Source: Euryodendron excelsum (lineage: Eukaryota > Streptophyta > Magnoliopsida > Ericales > Pentaphylacaceae). From it: a DNA stretch of 64,000 nucleotides. Both the position numbers and the translations under genes were made by a program. This document shows, one piece after another, positions 1 to 12,755 of the stretch (within the stretch, counting starts at the first letter, position 1; each line of letters opens with the position of its first letter). The notes under the pieces were generated by a model. The model was not told the origin of the DNA and did not search any database. It saw nothing but the letters and a program-made list of their open reading frames with translations. The stretch spans positions 13,689,501 through 13,753,500 of the forward strand of contig CM065394.1 in assembly GCA_033060915.1 (NCBI GenBank). The letters run 5' to 3'.

Positions 1-21
1 TAATTAGGTTGGGGTGTGACA
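1..21 (+). mobile_element. Possible 3' terminus of an LTR cut by the window edge
   Basis: The window opens with a ...GGGTGTGACA string that resembles the 3' end of plant gypsy LTRs; the LTR of element I in this window ends ...GGGTTGTGACA. Only 21 bases are visible, so neither the other terminus nor a target-site duplication can be checked. Chance resemblance is possible. Confidence 0.25.
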
Positions 22-2916
22 CTTAAATTATACTAATTTTCCTTAAGGTATTTAATAATGATAGAAAGTACTCTCATGGTATCTAAAATTACATTAACCT
101 TCCTTGTTAGTCTTGCCTTCCAGACAACGTTATCAAAAAATAACAATTTATCTTTTTACCCTTAGTTGGCTCAGCCTTTTTTTTTTTTAATTTTTACAAA
201 AGTTAAAGAAAACAAAAAGACAAAAATATCTCTCACACATTTTAAGATAGTTTCAATCAATTTTTACCGCGCCACCTTTGATCTGGAGTAAAGTAAATTC
301 CCCCACACCCAATCTAAAACCACTGATTTAAAAAGAAAGACATTCAAGGCCATGAACCACCACCAACCAAAAAAATCTCTGCCAGTTTAGTAGTATTTTG
401 AGCGTTATGAACTATCTTCTAGAACAAGTCAAAATGTTTTTCACTTGTATAGAAATAAAGAAATTGCATTAAAACTTTTATTTTGAATATAAAAATCTAT
501 AACAAAAGTCGGTGTCGTGTAATTATTCATCTCCTGACAAGCAACAGTGTTGGTACTCATTGCAAGCAAGAACCAAACCCTCGAAATCTACTGTTAGATC
601 TCAATCTGTAAGGAGATGATAACGTTACCTGGCATTTTCTACTTGACTTCCTTCCGCTTTGCCTCTTTACATGTCACGTCTCATTTTTTTTCCCAAGTAG
701 ACGACGTCGCCGCCCACTCCTTGTAGGGAAAATTATTCAACAGACAGTCATACTTTTAAATTACTACTTCACGTTTTTAGGATCCTACGAATGTTCACAG
801 ATACGATGGTCTGCTTAAGTCGGTTCGTTATTTATAGAATTAAAATTTTTTTTTAAGCTCAGTTAATTTAATAAATGAATTTTAAAATTAATTTTGAAGT
901 TTGGTTTCAAATATATATAATAATATTTTATATAATTTTTGCATTTATATTTAATATTATTTTGTTAGAAAAAATATTTATTAAAAATAACTTTAAGTTA
1001 AATAAGCAAGCTTGAGAATTATAATTTTTTTTGAGCAAGTTTAGGATTAGTTTTAGACCTATTAAAAAAAATTAGTATAAGTCCAACCCGACCAATAAAT
1101 ATCCTTAAGTGCTACTTTACCCCATATTTATGTGACGAATCTCACGTTAAGATGTTTAAATTTTAGTAGTAATAATTGATAATCTACGAACACTAAAAAT
1201 TTATTCTTCTATGGGAGCATCTTAGCTGATGACCTCAGCCCTAAGGAGGAAACCTACTATCACTTGGACTATAAGTTAGCGGTCTGTTCGGCATAATTTT
1301 TTTATTTAAATTTTTTTAACTTATAAGTAAAAGGATTAAAATTTTTTGTTTTTTTATTTTTATAAACTAAAAATAAGTCAAAAAGAAAAAATTAAATTTT
1401 TTTACTTATAAATTAAAAAAAATTAAGTCAAAAAGTCTTACTAAACAAATCAAGAGAAAAAAAAATTAGCTTATTCTCATATTATTATTAGTTTGGCTTA
1501 TTCTCGCATTAGCGATATGGGACTAGAATACCTATTGTAAAAAAGTCGTGCGTCCAAATGAATCAATCTGCTGATCATCCCTGCCTGTTGACCTCATCTT
1601 CCAATTCCTCCACTAGGACCGACTAGGTTCTCAGTTCCCGCCAACGTAGTCTGCATTTCTTTAGAACTCTCTCTCTCTCTCTCACAGCCTTTGAGGTACT
1701 GCTCGTATTACATTATGTGTTATTATTTAATAGAAATAGTTATCAGGCATTTTGTACTATTTGACCATTAAATTCTTCTCCATTCAAAACTCCAACTAAT
1801 AATTGAGATTCATTGTACTTATGGAAGGAGGGGCAAATTTAACACAATAATATCAAAGAAATTCTTTAATTCTTTTGGAGCGCTAGGCTCGTGTACTTCT
1901 CTCTCTACTCATATAGAGAATAGGCCTTCCACCTTTTAGGTAAAGTATTTAAACTTAACTAACAAAAAGATCTAGCACCACGTGAGTAACGGAGTAAAAA
2001 TAATGTGATGGTTGAAGAGCATTGATTAATTTTTTGGTAACATTGACCTCACTCTATCATTTTTACCGTAAGTGCGTTCTAGGCTGCACATGCCAACCAC
2101 AGTTAAAGCATGGTGTTGGGCTTTAACAGATACCGCCCAAGTCTGATTGGACTTTTGAGATAACTTACAAAACTAGAGCAGCCCATCCCATTTTGTTTAC
2201 TTTACATGATTTAATTCAGAGTAGGGGCGGCAATGCCAATACCAATTATGGACCCGTTCGTATCTGCCTACTTAGAAATCGTTTAAACCTGTCTAAATTA
2301 ATAATTAGGTAATTATATGCGAATTCATTTGAAAGTCGATTAAAACAAGTTAGAGAGAGGTGTCCAATGAATTACTTTAAGCATGTTAGAGTGGGTCAAT
2401 AATAGGCTTTGCATAAGAAACATAAAAAAGGTTTAATGCATGCTGCTCATAAGACCCATACAAGATCCTATCAAAGATGAGTAGATTCCAAAATCGCCAA
2501 CCTAGTAATGTTTGCTTATGAGAACTTCATCACAAACATATTGTAGAATCTAACTACTTTTGCACAACGCCAAAACTTCACTCAAACCTACTGCATATTT
2601 AATTTCTTTGTACTTTTAAAACTATTTAATCACACAATCTTGCGATATTTATTTTTTGCTTTTAAGAATTAGATAAAAACTTTAATAAATTATTTAACAC
2701 TTAACATACTCACCTACACAATTAATAAATAAGAGGCATGATCAAACTATTATTACACGTAATTAAGAATTGACACAATTTAATCCCGTAACAAATATAT
2801 ATATATATATACACATACATATGTATATACTATTATCTATGTAAATATTGATTCCTAATGCAAAAAGAGAGAAACTAAAGGAGGCCTTCTGGACACTCTG
2901 TCCAATTATTTAGAAA
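22..2916. other. AT-rich intergenic DNA, no gene seen
   Basis: This stretch has frequent stops in all frames and no recognisable coding, RNA or retroelement signature. It contains several A/T homopolymer-rich blocks (about 840-1100 and 1290-1460), a short CT microsatellite near 1667-1684 and a TA-dinucleotide run near 2795-2810. Decayed MITEs could hide in the AT-rich blocks, but I found no convincing terminal inverted repeat. Confidence 0.6.
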
Positions 2917-4403
2917 TCTATACTATATATTATAGCAATAGGTTGTTGGGTCTTTGATGTTGAAAAGTTTAATTTAATTTTTTTTATTTTTAAAATTTTT
3001 AAATTACTAATATTACATGTGTCATCATAGTATTGGTATAAGTATGAAATATAGAAACTTTTACTTTCTATTATTGATTAGTAATTACTTTGGAAAGTTT
3101 TACCTAAAATCAAATACATTAGATTTGTTATTTTAAATTTTCTTTAATTCCACTCTTACAATTTTAGAAAGTTCTTCATTAAATTCAAAATTTTATTAAG
3201 TACTGCCATAAATATCCAATTTGGTTGATCAAAAAATTTAAAAGAATTATTTAAAATGAAATAAAAACAAACCCTACAATTTCATTCTTAAATCTTAATG
3301 TTTTATATCCTTGGATTTCGTATGCCTAACCATACAGTTTCCAGTTTCTGGTTGATCAAAAATCCTAAAGCGGTCATAAATAGAAAATAAAAAGATCCTA
3401 AAGTTTCTCTCCCCAATTTTACATCTATTATCAATTATCCATATTATAATCATTTATTTATGCTATATATTATAATAATTGATTATGATGTTTTTAACGT
3501 TAAAATTCATAATCCAACTTTTTAAAATTATATATATGTAACTTGATATTATTGGTCCTTTCTAACTTATTGGCTTTATTTTTAATTTGACTCTTGATCA
3601 ATACTATATGTTTATCAAAATTCCTTCAAGTATGCTCATTCAAATTCTTTAATGAATATAAAAGTACTTTTAAATTTCTATAGTAGGAAGGTCACATGTC
3701 AGAAAATTATTAATCTTATGTCACTTATTGTTTTATTATTTAAAAATCTCTTATTATTTATCAATTTGTCATTCAAATATAAATACTCATCAATCACATT
3801 TTTAAATATGTTTAAAACTAATAACAAAAATAATTCAAAATTTTGGAAAGCCTTAGTGAAGCTTGAGTTATTATATTTATTATTTTCTCAATTAAAGAAT
3901 AATTCATATATTTTAAAGTATTCGAGAAATTTCTTAATATCTGCATAACATTCTAATGAAAATTTTAGATGATACTACATGGCTAGATTATTATTTTTAG
4001 ATCGAGTCAAATTCATCAATAAATATTTATCACCCATAACCTTATCAAGCCCATATGAAGCTTAATTTTTATTTATTTTTATTTATTTAAATATGCCTTA
4101 TGTATTTTTGTTTTTCATAATATAGAATTAATATTGAGTTAAATGTTTAACTCTATTAGTTTAGTCAAATCTATAAGTGTTCTAATTATATTAGACCATT
4201 AATAATAAGTCACATCTCTCTAACCATATTCACAGTAAATTTTTAGGTTTGAGCGATAATGATAATTTATTATTTAATAAAACTCATATTAATTTTGTAA
4301 AGTTTAAGGATATAAAATTGATTATTTTGTTTTTTATAAAAGAAAATTATTTTTTAAAATTTTATTCTCTACGTCCCAATGCATAGCACGAGCTCACTGC
4401 TAG
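2917..4403 (+). mobile_element. Probable non-autonomous Helitron
   Basis: The left end reads TCTATACTATATATTATAG, which matches the TC-start consensus of plant Helitrons, and is preceded by A. The right end reads ...GCATAGCACGAGCTCACTGCTAG followed by T: a CTAG terminus with a decayed GC-containing hairpin (around CCCAATGC...GCACGAG) about 10 bases upstream. A-before and T-after fits Helitron insertion between A and T without target duplication. No Rep/helicase coding is visible, so it would be non-autonomous. A second TATATATTATAATAA-like start near 3465 may mark a second, abutting copy. The short ends make this moderate confidence only. Confidence 0.45.
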
Positions 4404-5297
4404 TTTTAGAATATTGATTTTTGTACATTTTTTTCTCAAGTTCTAACTAAGCATCTATTTATTTATTTATATAGGTTTCTAGTAAAATTTTCAAATGTCT
4501 CCACAAAGTTTTTTTTAAAGGTTTCCTTTTAAGTTTTAGAAAAGCTTCTTACTAAGATTTCTATTAAGTTTCTTAATCGATTCTTAGATTGTTTTTTTCA
4601 AAATAACACTTTTTATGAAAATAATTCCTTACCTAACACTCTCACAAAAATAATTTCCAATCTAACCTTATTTATGCCACTTAATTGCTGTGTTGGAAAT
4701 TTATTGACATTTTGGATTTTTTTTCTTATTAGAATAAATCTAATAAAAGAGTACTTTGGTTTTCTCTATAAAGTTGGAAGGCAGAAATGTACTACATCAA
4801 GTAATATCTACTTTGACAAGGCATTAGAAAGTGGCATTACTGCCATTGAATTATTAGCTAGTGAGCTTTTTTTTTTAAATGTAGCCAAGTGTAACAAATG
4901 TGATTTTAGTGGTTGGAATCACTTGCCTCAATGGAATTTCATGCTAATCCAATCCTCTATTTCTCTATTTAGATTTCTCTCTCTATATAGGCAAACACTT
5001 CGAAGCTATATTTTTAGGCAATCGTCTATTTCTTTTGTTTATGTATATGTTAGAACATAAACAAAAGAAGTTTTCTCGGACGAGTTGGACTATAAGAAAT
5101 TTGCAAGAATTCCATTGATAATATGAAAATCAAACCAGTTAAAATGGCTAAGTCAATTTTCTCTCTCTAAATACTGGGTCTTGCAGATGGCTGGTGGTTG
5201 GGCTGAGATTAGGCAGTGGAGATGGCCAATGGTGGCCATGGTTGGGGGTGTTGCTACTATATCAGTCAACTTTTTTTCTCACTCAGTCCTCACTTTC
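4404..5297. other. Intergenic DNA left of element I
   Basis: No supported gene. One 128-codon frame at 4674-5060 has no family resemblance and runs through T-rich sequence, so I treat it as chance. A perfect 15-bp inverted repeat lies at 5030-5069 and is listed separately. The last five bases (5293-5297, ctttc) are the left target-site duplication of element I. Confidence 0.6.
5030..5069. repeat. Perfect 15-bp inverted repeat with 10-nt loop
   Basis: The left arm TTCTTTTGTTTATGT (5030-5044) and right arm ACATAAACAAAAGAA (5055-5069) are exact reverse complements separated by ATATGTTAGA. It would form a stable hairpin if transcribed. Its role is unknown; it could be the core of a small foldback element. 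Confidence 0.7.
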
Positions 5298-6465
5298 TGT
5301 AATACCCTTAATTTCTAATTGACTACATTTCACCCCTATTAGGACTGGAAAGACTAAACCTTGTGAAATTAATATCTAAAGTGAAATTCCTTTCGAGCCC
5401 AATCTAGTTGTAAGTTCAGAACTTAACTTCATAGAAATTCGGTCTCCTGAAAGGTCTTCGATACACGTAATACTCGACAAAATTCGCACCAGAAATTACC
5501 CCAACTTTAAACAGGGCTTTCTCTTTCGTTTCTCGACAGATTTTGATGAATCAAGTGTCTAAAATTATCTAATCTTTTAGCCCGATCCCCTCATGATTTT
5601 AGAATAAAATTTCATGAAGGTTTGGTGCCTGGAAACACCTCTCAAAATCATAAATTCTGCAAGTTTTCGCAGCAGATTTTTTCCCAACTTTAGATTGAGT
5701 TTTCTCTCTCGTTTCACATTGGAATTATGCAAAATTTGAGTCTAAATCAAATGATTTTTCAATAGCTCCCTACCTATGGTCACGGATATTTTACATGAAC
5801 ACAATATAAACATCACATGTAAAGCTTTGGCACAAGCTACTAGCTAAACTACATATACCACTTTTAGGGGCCACTGCACTAAGTCACTTGGCTATTTAAA
5901 TTGCATCATGGCCGGGCATATGTTTTTAATACAATGAATGCATGAGAGATACACCCCCTTGTATGCATGAATGGGCAATTCTTACATTAATATATATTGA
6001 AAGTGCTTAATATAAAACTAGCATGCAACCCTAATACAATGTTAATATAATGCATAGTATAAATCACACACACACCCCACTAAGACACTTGCACCCTACT
6101 TATTAGACAAAGGTGTCCCATGACCAAGCCAATTAGTAGCTGCTATAGAGAGAGATGTTGAGTGAGATATTTAGAGAGATAAAGAGATAGAGTCGACAGA
6201 GAGAGAGAAAATAGTGCCAACCCCTTTCATATATAGTACACCTCTTATAGACAACTAGTGTCCCACAAGCTAGACAAGTGTAGCACATGCAAAGCCAATT
6301 AGTGGCTGAGAGAGGTTATAGGGAGAGAGATAGAGAGAGGTATCGAAAGATGGAAAACGAGAAAAGAATCGGGGAAGGGAGCCGACCAAACCCACCTATG
6401 CAAAACACCCATTCTACCACAAACCCATGTGCGCCCATAAAAGCCACTTGGTGGCTGAATTCAAC

Positions 6466-6526
<61 letters not shown>

Positions 6527-8677
6527 GGGAAAGAGAAGAGGAAAACCAGAGGGTGCGTTTGTTTTCTCTCAATCGAAACCTTCATCCCACCTTATATATA
6601 TATATATATACCCAACCCAGCTACCATAGCCCCGGTGGTTATCCATTTGAGTTGGAGTGAATTTTAAAGAGAGAAAATGAGAAACCGAGAGAAGGAGGAA
6701 GAAAGGAGCAGGGACTCAAACCTTTCAAAAGAAAAGATAGACAACCTCTTTCCTCAACCCCTCACCTACCCAAACCCAGCAAGAACCAGCCCCCAGCCCA
6801 CTGTGAACCAAAGAAGAAAATAGTGAAGAAAATTGGGTGCTGCATCGATATCAAACTTGTAGCGAGCCATGCAGGGCCTGAGGCCTGCCACAGGAGTAGG
6901 AGACTTTCCCAGGACCTCCATAGAGTCCAAAGGAGGCCTCATACCTCTGTGCATGCATTGGAATGGCCCTCAAAAGCTGAAATCACTGAAAATCAGTCAT
7001 CTGATCATAACTCCGGCCATCGGCCACCTTTTCTTACGAGGCCAGTTGGGTCCTCTTTGTCTTAACGTTCCGAACAACTTTCATGAAGGACAAATCTCCA
7101 GAAAAGCACGGGAAGAGCCCCAAAAGTACAGTTGTAGGTCTGAAACCCTAGGGTTCCGCCATGCAGTCGAGCTTTTCCGGCAAAAACTGCCACTTCCGGC
7201 CATCGTATGTTGAGCACTGACCATGAGTGTGTAGCCCAAGTCCATAGTATTCTCTAGGCCACATATGCATGGCCAAGAAGACCAAGAATTGATAGGAATC
7301 AGCGAGGGAAGCCCCCAGCTGCGCGAGGGAGAAGATGAAGGCACTAGCTTCCTTCCCCCACGCGCGGATGATGGCACGTGTGGGCGTGTCCCACACTCCC
7401 TTGGCTTGAAATTTTTTTGGGGCGATTATAACACCCAAAGAGGCCTTCCCCTATTTTTCTGAATGTTTCAGAGATTTATATGATTTTCTGTTGAATTATA
7501 TATGTGTTCTGACAAAGAAAATCATATAAATTGCAATATTAAAGGGAATAATATGAAATTTTGCCGAGATACCTTAAATAATATTAGGAACCCAGAAATG
7601 AGAGAGTGTGGGTCACTGGAGCTTCTGGTAAAAATTTCAGATAATCCCCTTCGGTTTTGCCTCTAGGCAATTTCGTTCCTGACGGGAGACGAAAAGGATT
7701 CCAAGGTCTAAACCCCACTAAGATACCCACTGTGTCCTATTACTTAACACCGATAAACCAATTATAAGAACTGCAACCCTTGAACACCGAGAATCTGGGC
7801 AAGTTTGGAAAATTACTGATAACTGAAAAAGAAGACCAACTACCAACTCTTTTTCCGACAGACATTACATGACTCAAAGACCATTTTGACCTAGACATAT
7901 AATCAAGGTAGGAAACTGTGCATTCTCTAAGATACATGCTTACTTTCTTCTTTATTAAATGTTTGGTTACATGTTTATTTGATTATGTTCCTTTCTATCT
8001 AAATGTTTGGTTTAAATGCTAAAAGTTATATCCTACTTTATTATATTGCATGCCTTACAAAAGTGCATTTCATGTATGGTCGCATCACTAGGGAGGAACA
8101 ATCGGATAAATGAAAGAACTTCGGGTTTATATCATGGGTGATTACTGATCTACTGGTATCGGGGCTACCACAAATCAGTATTCATTAACTTGATATGGGC
8201 TAGATAATCATGGGTGGGCCCCCACTAAACTTGAAAAGAAGTGTCAAGGGTGGACCCACTAGGCTTGATGATGCCCCAAGCAGAACATGCCTGCAGGATC
8301 CTAATGATGAGAAAAGAAACAGGTACATATGCATGTCATAGCATTATTTTTACTACACTGCATTTTAAACTTGTGTCTTATGGAGTCATGGTCTTTCTAT
8401 TGGGTTTCGCAGCTCATTCCGATCTTATGGGACAAATTTTCAAGAATTAAGGCATCAGCTGGGTTCCAAGGAAATGATCACGAGAAATGAATCTCACAGA
8501 TTTGTTGGAAAGTTTGTTTAGTGTTTGGTTTGGTTTGTAAATAAAATAAAGTAATGGATTCAGCGATAGGATTAATGTTCTTATAATATAATGTTCATTT
8601 TGAAATTATGTCAATACCTTACTTCTAACTGTTAACACCCACTTGTCTCGATCTCAAGAGTAAAATGGGTTGTGGCA
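5298..8677 (+). repeat. 5' LTR of element I
   Basis: 3380 bp, TG...CA, alignable end to end with 12756-16134. It contains a long GA microsatellite (6468-6525) and a TA run near 6593-6610. Short open frames on both strands inside it (for example around the GA repeat and at 6823-7462) have no family resemblance and are not called as genes. Confidence 0.93.
6468..6525 (+). repeat. (GA)n microsatellite in the 5' LTR of element I
   Basis: An almost pure GA/AG run of about 58 bases. The same position in the 3' LTR (13918-13960) holds a shorter run of about 43 bases, so the repeat has changed length since insertion. It produces artefactual Arg-Glu and Leu-Ser open frames. Confidence 0.95.
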
Positions 8678-8682
8678 AAAGA

Positions 8683-8695
8683 TGGTAGCAGAGCG
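8683..8695 (+). other. Primer-binding site of element I
   Basis: TGGTAGCAGAGCG lies 5 bases after the LTR. It matches the plant initiator-Met tRNA primer site TGGTATCAGAGC with one mismatch (T to G). This fixes the element's orientation as plus. Confidence 0.85.
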
Positions 8696-9959
8696 TAGGT
8701 ATTAGGTCTTATATGGGACTAACGGCATATTTAGAGCTTGACTATTTAAGGATATATTTACAGAGTTTCTGGTGTTTAGGAAAATTCATATTCGAAGAGA
8801 TTATCAGAGTGCGCAGTGGAAGGGAATTTAGTGTTTGACGTCTTTGTGGAAATACATACAATGGTATGTTCTAAGGACAAATTTGTAGTTAGAGGAAATT
8901 TTGACCTTGGAGAATTTAGTAAATTTTCAATTCAGCTTTGGAGTACTACGAATTATTTTTAGAGATTAAAATGATTTTTAGTGAGTTATTTGAATAAGTT
9001 ACTTAGAAGTTTGAACATGAAATCGAAGGAACAGGGATGTCTGAGCAATTTAGTAAAATTAGTTTGAATGTCTGCATATATTGTGTGGTGATTTAATACT
9101 CGCTTATTATATCTATAGCATGGAAAGTGGATCTTGTGTAGGACTGAATGGGACACTTTGAAAAATGAAGATTTAAGGAGTTTATTACGAAATTTTATTT
9201 TGAGGAAATGATCAGAATACGTAGTGGAAGCGGATGATTCAATTCTTTGGTGTCACGACATAAATTGGAAGACAAATTTTAGGAAGGTTAGATTATAATG
9301 CCCCAAAATTTTGATGGCTTTAGAATTAGTATTACTCGACTAAAGTGGGGTTAGTGGAATAAAGATTTAAGGTAATAAATAAATTGAGGAACACGTGTGA
9401 CTTATTTCTGCTTTGTAATTGAAATTTATTTGTGGCTCAGTATCTCATTTGTTCGGAATTACCAGAAATGATTTTAGACTACAAGTAGTTTGATTGATCT
9501 TGAAAGCATATGTGACGAGTTTATTACAAGATCATACCTTGGGGATAGAGTATAGTTGATTAGCTTAATGCTATTGAAGTGTAGAAGATCAATTGCTATT
9601 CAGGCATTATATCAAGATATGAAGTTATTCACTTGATGGATATTACATGAACAATTGAAGTAAGTTCAGAGAAATTTTCTTTCTAGAAAGTTAGGATGAG
9701 AGATGAACACCAACACCTTAAGAGGATTATTACAACAGTTGCCCTGGCAGAATGGTAATAGGATCATACAACTATGGACCTCATAGTAAAAATTGCTAGC
9801 ACTCCTACATTGGTGATTGTTGATTGTTTGACCAAGTCAGTGTTTTTATGGTGATGTAATAAGGTGTGTAGAGATTGTTAGATTCGTATGAGAGTACCCA
9901 AGAAATAGTATTTGATAGAGATCCTCATTCTATGTCCCAATTTTGAAGCATCCTCGGAT
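8696..9959 (+). pseudogene. Remnant gag-pol of element I with integrase fragment
   Basis: Most of this stretch is too decayed to read. Near 9752-9845 one frame gives EW, two stops, then DHTTMDLIVKIAS...TLVIVDCLTKS, the start of a Ty3/gypsy integrase catalytic core with the VDxLTKS motif. A second fragment at 9915-9929 reads DRDPH, the second catalytic Asp region. Stops and frameshifts separate them. The copy ends where a solo LTR has inserted (TSD agatg, 9960-9964). It encodes nothing functional. Confidence 0.8.
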
Positions 9960-9964
9960 AGATG

Positions 9965-12156
9965 TGTTAGTCCAATAGGCAACCCAAGAGGGGGGGTGAA
10001 TTGGGTTTCTTTTGAAGATTAATACAAGTTAAGATTAATTAAAATTAATCTAAACAATATGGCAGTGATTAATCTATGTGCAAAGCAATGTAATCAATAG
10101 AAGCAAAGAAAACAGAGCAATAGAAGAGAGACACAGATTTACCGAGGTTCAACCACAAACCGTGGTCTACGTCCTCACCCCAAGACCTCCTTGAAGCCTT
10201 CTTCCACTATATAATCAACTATTACAAGATGGGTTGCTGATTGACAAAGTGCTCAGCTCACTCTACAAGAACTCCTCACCGAGCTCTTCACTTCCCAAGT
10301 GGTTTTGTCCAAACTCCACTTAAACTTTACAAGAGTTTTGCTTTACACAAGAGAACTCTCAAACTTTCAGTTACAAGTGTATAGAAATATACAACTCACT
10401 CTCTACTAAGAGTAGATTTTACATTCAAAGCTCATAGATGAAGGTAGGAAGAATATTCAGTGTATATCAATGATTCTTGTCTCTTGTTGTTTCTTCCTCT
10501 TGATTCTTGTGTATAAATGCAGTTGGAGGCTAGTATATATACCCTTGCATTCATTCCATCTGTTGGAGATGGTTGGGTATCATTAATGTGCGTCCAGTCA
10601 GTTATAACGTTAAGAAAAATAGCCGTTATAACAGAGGGAGTCAGCTCCACTTTTTGTGGTGTCGACACTTCCTGCTTCTGCATTTACCAGATGATGTTCA
10701 CTGAGTTCATGAGTCCCCTCTTCATGTTGATGAGGTGACTCCTTGTTCATCTGTCTTCTTCATATTAGGCTTCTGCTGTCATGAGGTGACACTTCTGCTT
10801 CAGGTATCCACTCATTGATCATTTAAACTTCCAACCTTTTGCTTCTGCTACCAGGAGGCGACACTTCATCTTCATGTGTCCGCTCATTGATCATCTTATC
10901 TTCAAGCCTTGGCATCTATCTTCATGAGGTGACACTTTATTACAATGTGTCCGCTCATTGATCATATTATCTTCAAGGCTTGGCGTCTGTCTTTATGAGG
11001 CGACACTTCATTACAATGTGTCCACTCATTGTCTATTTGGTCTCCAGACATTTTGCTTCTGAGATCAAGAGGCGACACATTATTTCCATGAGTCCCCTCA
11101 TCGCCCAGAATTCAGCTTTCAGATTTCTATTGATCAAGCTTATCAAAGCACTGGTATAAGAACTTCAAGGAGTATGTCTTTGGGGTATGATGATCAATCA
11201 AATCTTCTTGACTCATTAGAGTTAACATCTATTCAATTTTGGATTGAATCAATCATTGAATTTTGATTTTCTTCTTAAATCTCAAGCTGTCAAAGCTTCA
11301 TTTGATCAAGGCTGAACTTTTCTTCTTCATTTGCAACGCTCCTTCTATCATTGTAGGATATCTTCTTCAATGCCAATCTACCTCAATTGTGTGAAGCTTC
11401 ACAATGCTTCAATTCTGATTTCCTCTCTTTGATAGCAATTTTTCATTCTTCATTAAACTCACTTTACTGAGACCATTACAAACTAGATGAAATCTATTCA
11501 CACATCTAATCTTCATTGATCCTTTACATTGTAGAAGAGTACTTCACTTGGATTCCATGTAAAGATCAGAAATTCATTGTGAGCCATCTTCTCAGCAACT
11601 TCAATCACATTGTCTTGAATTAGTCTTAAGCATACCAGATGAGATCATCTCTTGAGCATTTTTTAATTTCTTGAACAGATAATACATTTTCAACTGGGCA
11701 TTGCACTTTTTCAACTGATCTTTGTATATTCTGATGAAATCTTCTTTAGGCATTAACAACATCTTCATTCTTCATCTTTAACAGAACATTGCACCTCCTC
11801 AACTAATGAAGTCTTCAGTCTATCTTACAAATCAATCTTCATTGAAACTATGCACACCTGAAAGAATGAACACCTTCAAACTCTTCGAATGTAAGACATT
11901 TGCTTCAAGTAGAGATATGCATCTTTTTTAGTTTGGTTCATTGCATAGCCCTTTGAATTCATTGCTTGCATCTTGAACTTGTTGTGCATTTTCTTGACAT
12001 GTATTAGACTTAAGATTCAACTTTAGGTCTTAGTTATAAGCTGTGTTAATCTGCACACTAAGTAGATTCATTAGTAACATAACACAAGGTTTAGTTATCA
12101 TCAAAATTAACATGGGAATTAACCTTGAGTCAACAAGGATCAACCTTAACTCAACA
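9965..12156 (+). mobile_element. Solo LTR (2.2 kb) inside element I
   Basis: It starts TGTTAGTCC and ends AACTCAACA, so the ends are TGTT...AACA. It is flanked by an exact 5-bp duplication AGATG (9960-9964 and 12157-12161). There is no internal coding region, so it is best read as a solo LTR; the superfamily is unproven, though ends and length suit Ty1/copia. It contains a 71-bp tandem array (10783-11100). Open frames at 10432-10738 and 12030-12320 show no known domain. Confidence 0.85.
10783..11100 (+). repeat. 71-72-bp tandem repeat inside the solo LTR
   Basis: GAGG(T/C)GACAC recurs at 10783, 10855, 10926, 10997 and 11069, spacing 71-72 bp. Most units also carry TGTCC(G/A)CTCATTG about 35 bases later. 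The units are imperfect, so this is an old minisatellite. A shorter, related unit may start at 10732. Confidence 0.9.
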
Positions 12157-12161
12157 AGATG

Positions 12162-12755
12162 ATCACTAAGATACCAGGTTACATACAATATGCTTTCGTT
12201 TAAACCTCCTTGCAAAGAGTCTGTTCTTACTAAATTGCGTTCCTTTTTGGAATATATGTACTCATCGTTTAAATTATTGATTTTTGCTGTTATTGGCTTT
12301 GTTAAATTATGTCGGCACATCCTTGATTATCATGCTCGTTGGTTCACAGATAAAATTTTATTTTTAGAAAATTGCTAGAATCTGTTTTGGGGGATGTGCC
12401 GTGAAATTGATTAGTACATGTACAAATGCACCTGTTGGCCTGAAAATGAAAATAATTATGAATGATGACCCTACGAGGTGTTGGCTATGAAACCTGAAAT
12501 TATTGAGGGGCAAGGGTAGCGTTTGACATGATACTAAGAAAGCTCGAGTATTGGGCATATAAGAATTGATGATTGTGCCGCATGATTTTTAGTATTTTGG
12601 AGAGAATTGGGCAAGTGGCATAGTAATTAGATTTACCTTCCGAATTGGATCAATTACACGACAAGTTTCATGTATCTATGATGAGGCATTGCTACCCCGA
12701 CCCCCACCTATTCGAGACTAATTTCAAGGACGAAATTTCCTAAAGGAGGTAAGAC
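12162..12755 (+). pseudogene. 3' end of element I pol (integrase C-terminus) and polypurine tract
   Basis: Around 12632-12715 one frame reads LPSELDQLHDKFHVSMMRHC then YPDPHLFE, recognisable as the conserved LPxELxxxHxVFHVSMLRKY-PDP segment at the C-terminus of Tekay-type pol. Immediately downstream, AAGGACGAAATTTCC and the purine tract AAAGGAGGTAAG (12742-12753) prime plus-strand synthesis next to the 3' LTR. Sequence between 12162 and 12600 does not give a readable frame and may be rearranged. No chromodomain is readable. Confidence 0.78.

Noticed and set aside
3652..3948. 98-codon open frame
   Set aside because: Lies inside the candidate Helitron, Lys/Asn/Leu-rich from A/T-rich DNA, no family resemblance.
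4674..5060. 128-codon open frame
   Set aside because: No recognisable domain or start context, T-rich composition, and its 3' end falls in the hairpin at 5030-5069. Chance in AT-rich DNA is more likely.
5188..5322. Short frame starting MAGGWAEIRQW just left of element I
   Set aside because: It runs into the LTR and stops there; tandem Gly/Trp/Met codons come from a GGTGG-rich stretch. A real exon cut by the insertion cannot be excluded but nothing supports it.
6287..6667. Arg-Glu and Leu-Ser-rich frames on both strands
   Set aside because: Products of the GA microsatellite in the LTR; the equivalent 3' LTR frame differs.
6766..7462. Several 60-114-codon frames in the LTRs of element I (also 14029-14867)
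   Set aside because: Overlapping frames on both strands, not preserved between the two LTR copies as coding, no domains.
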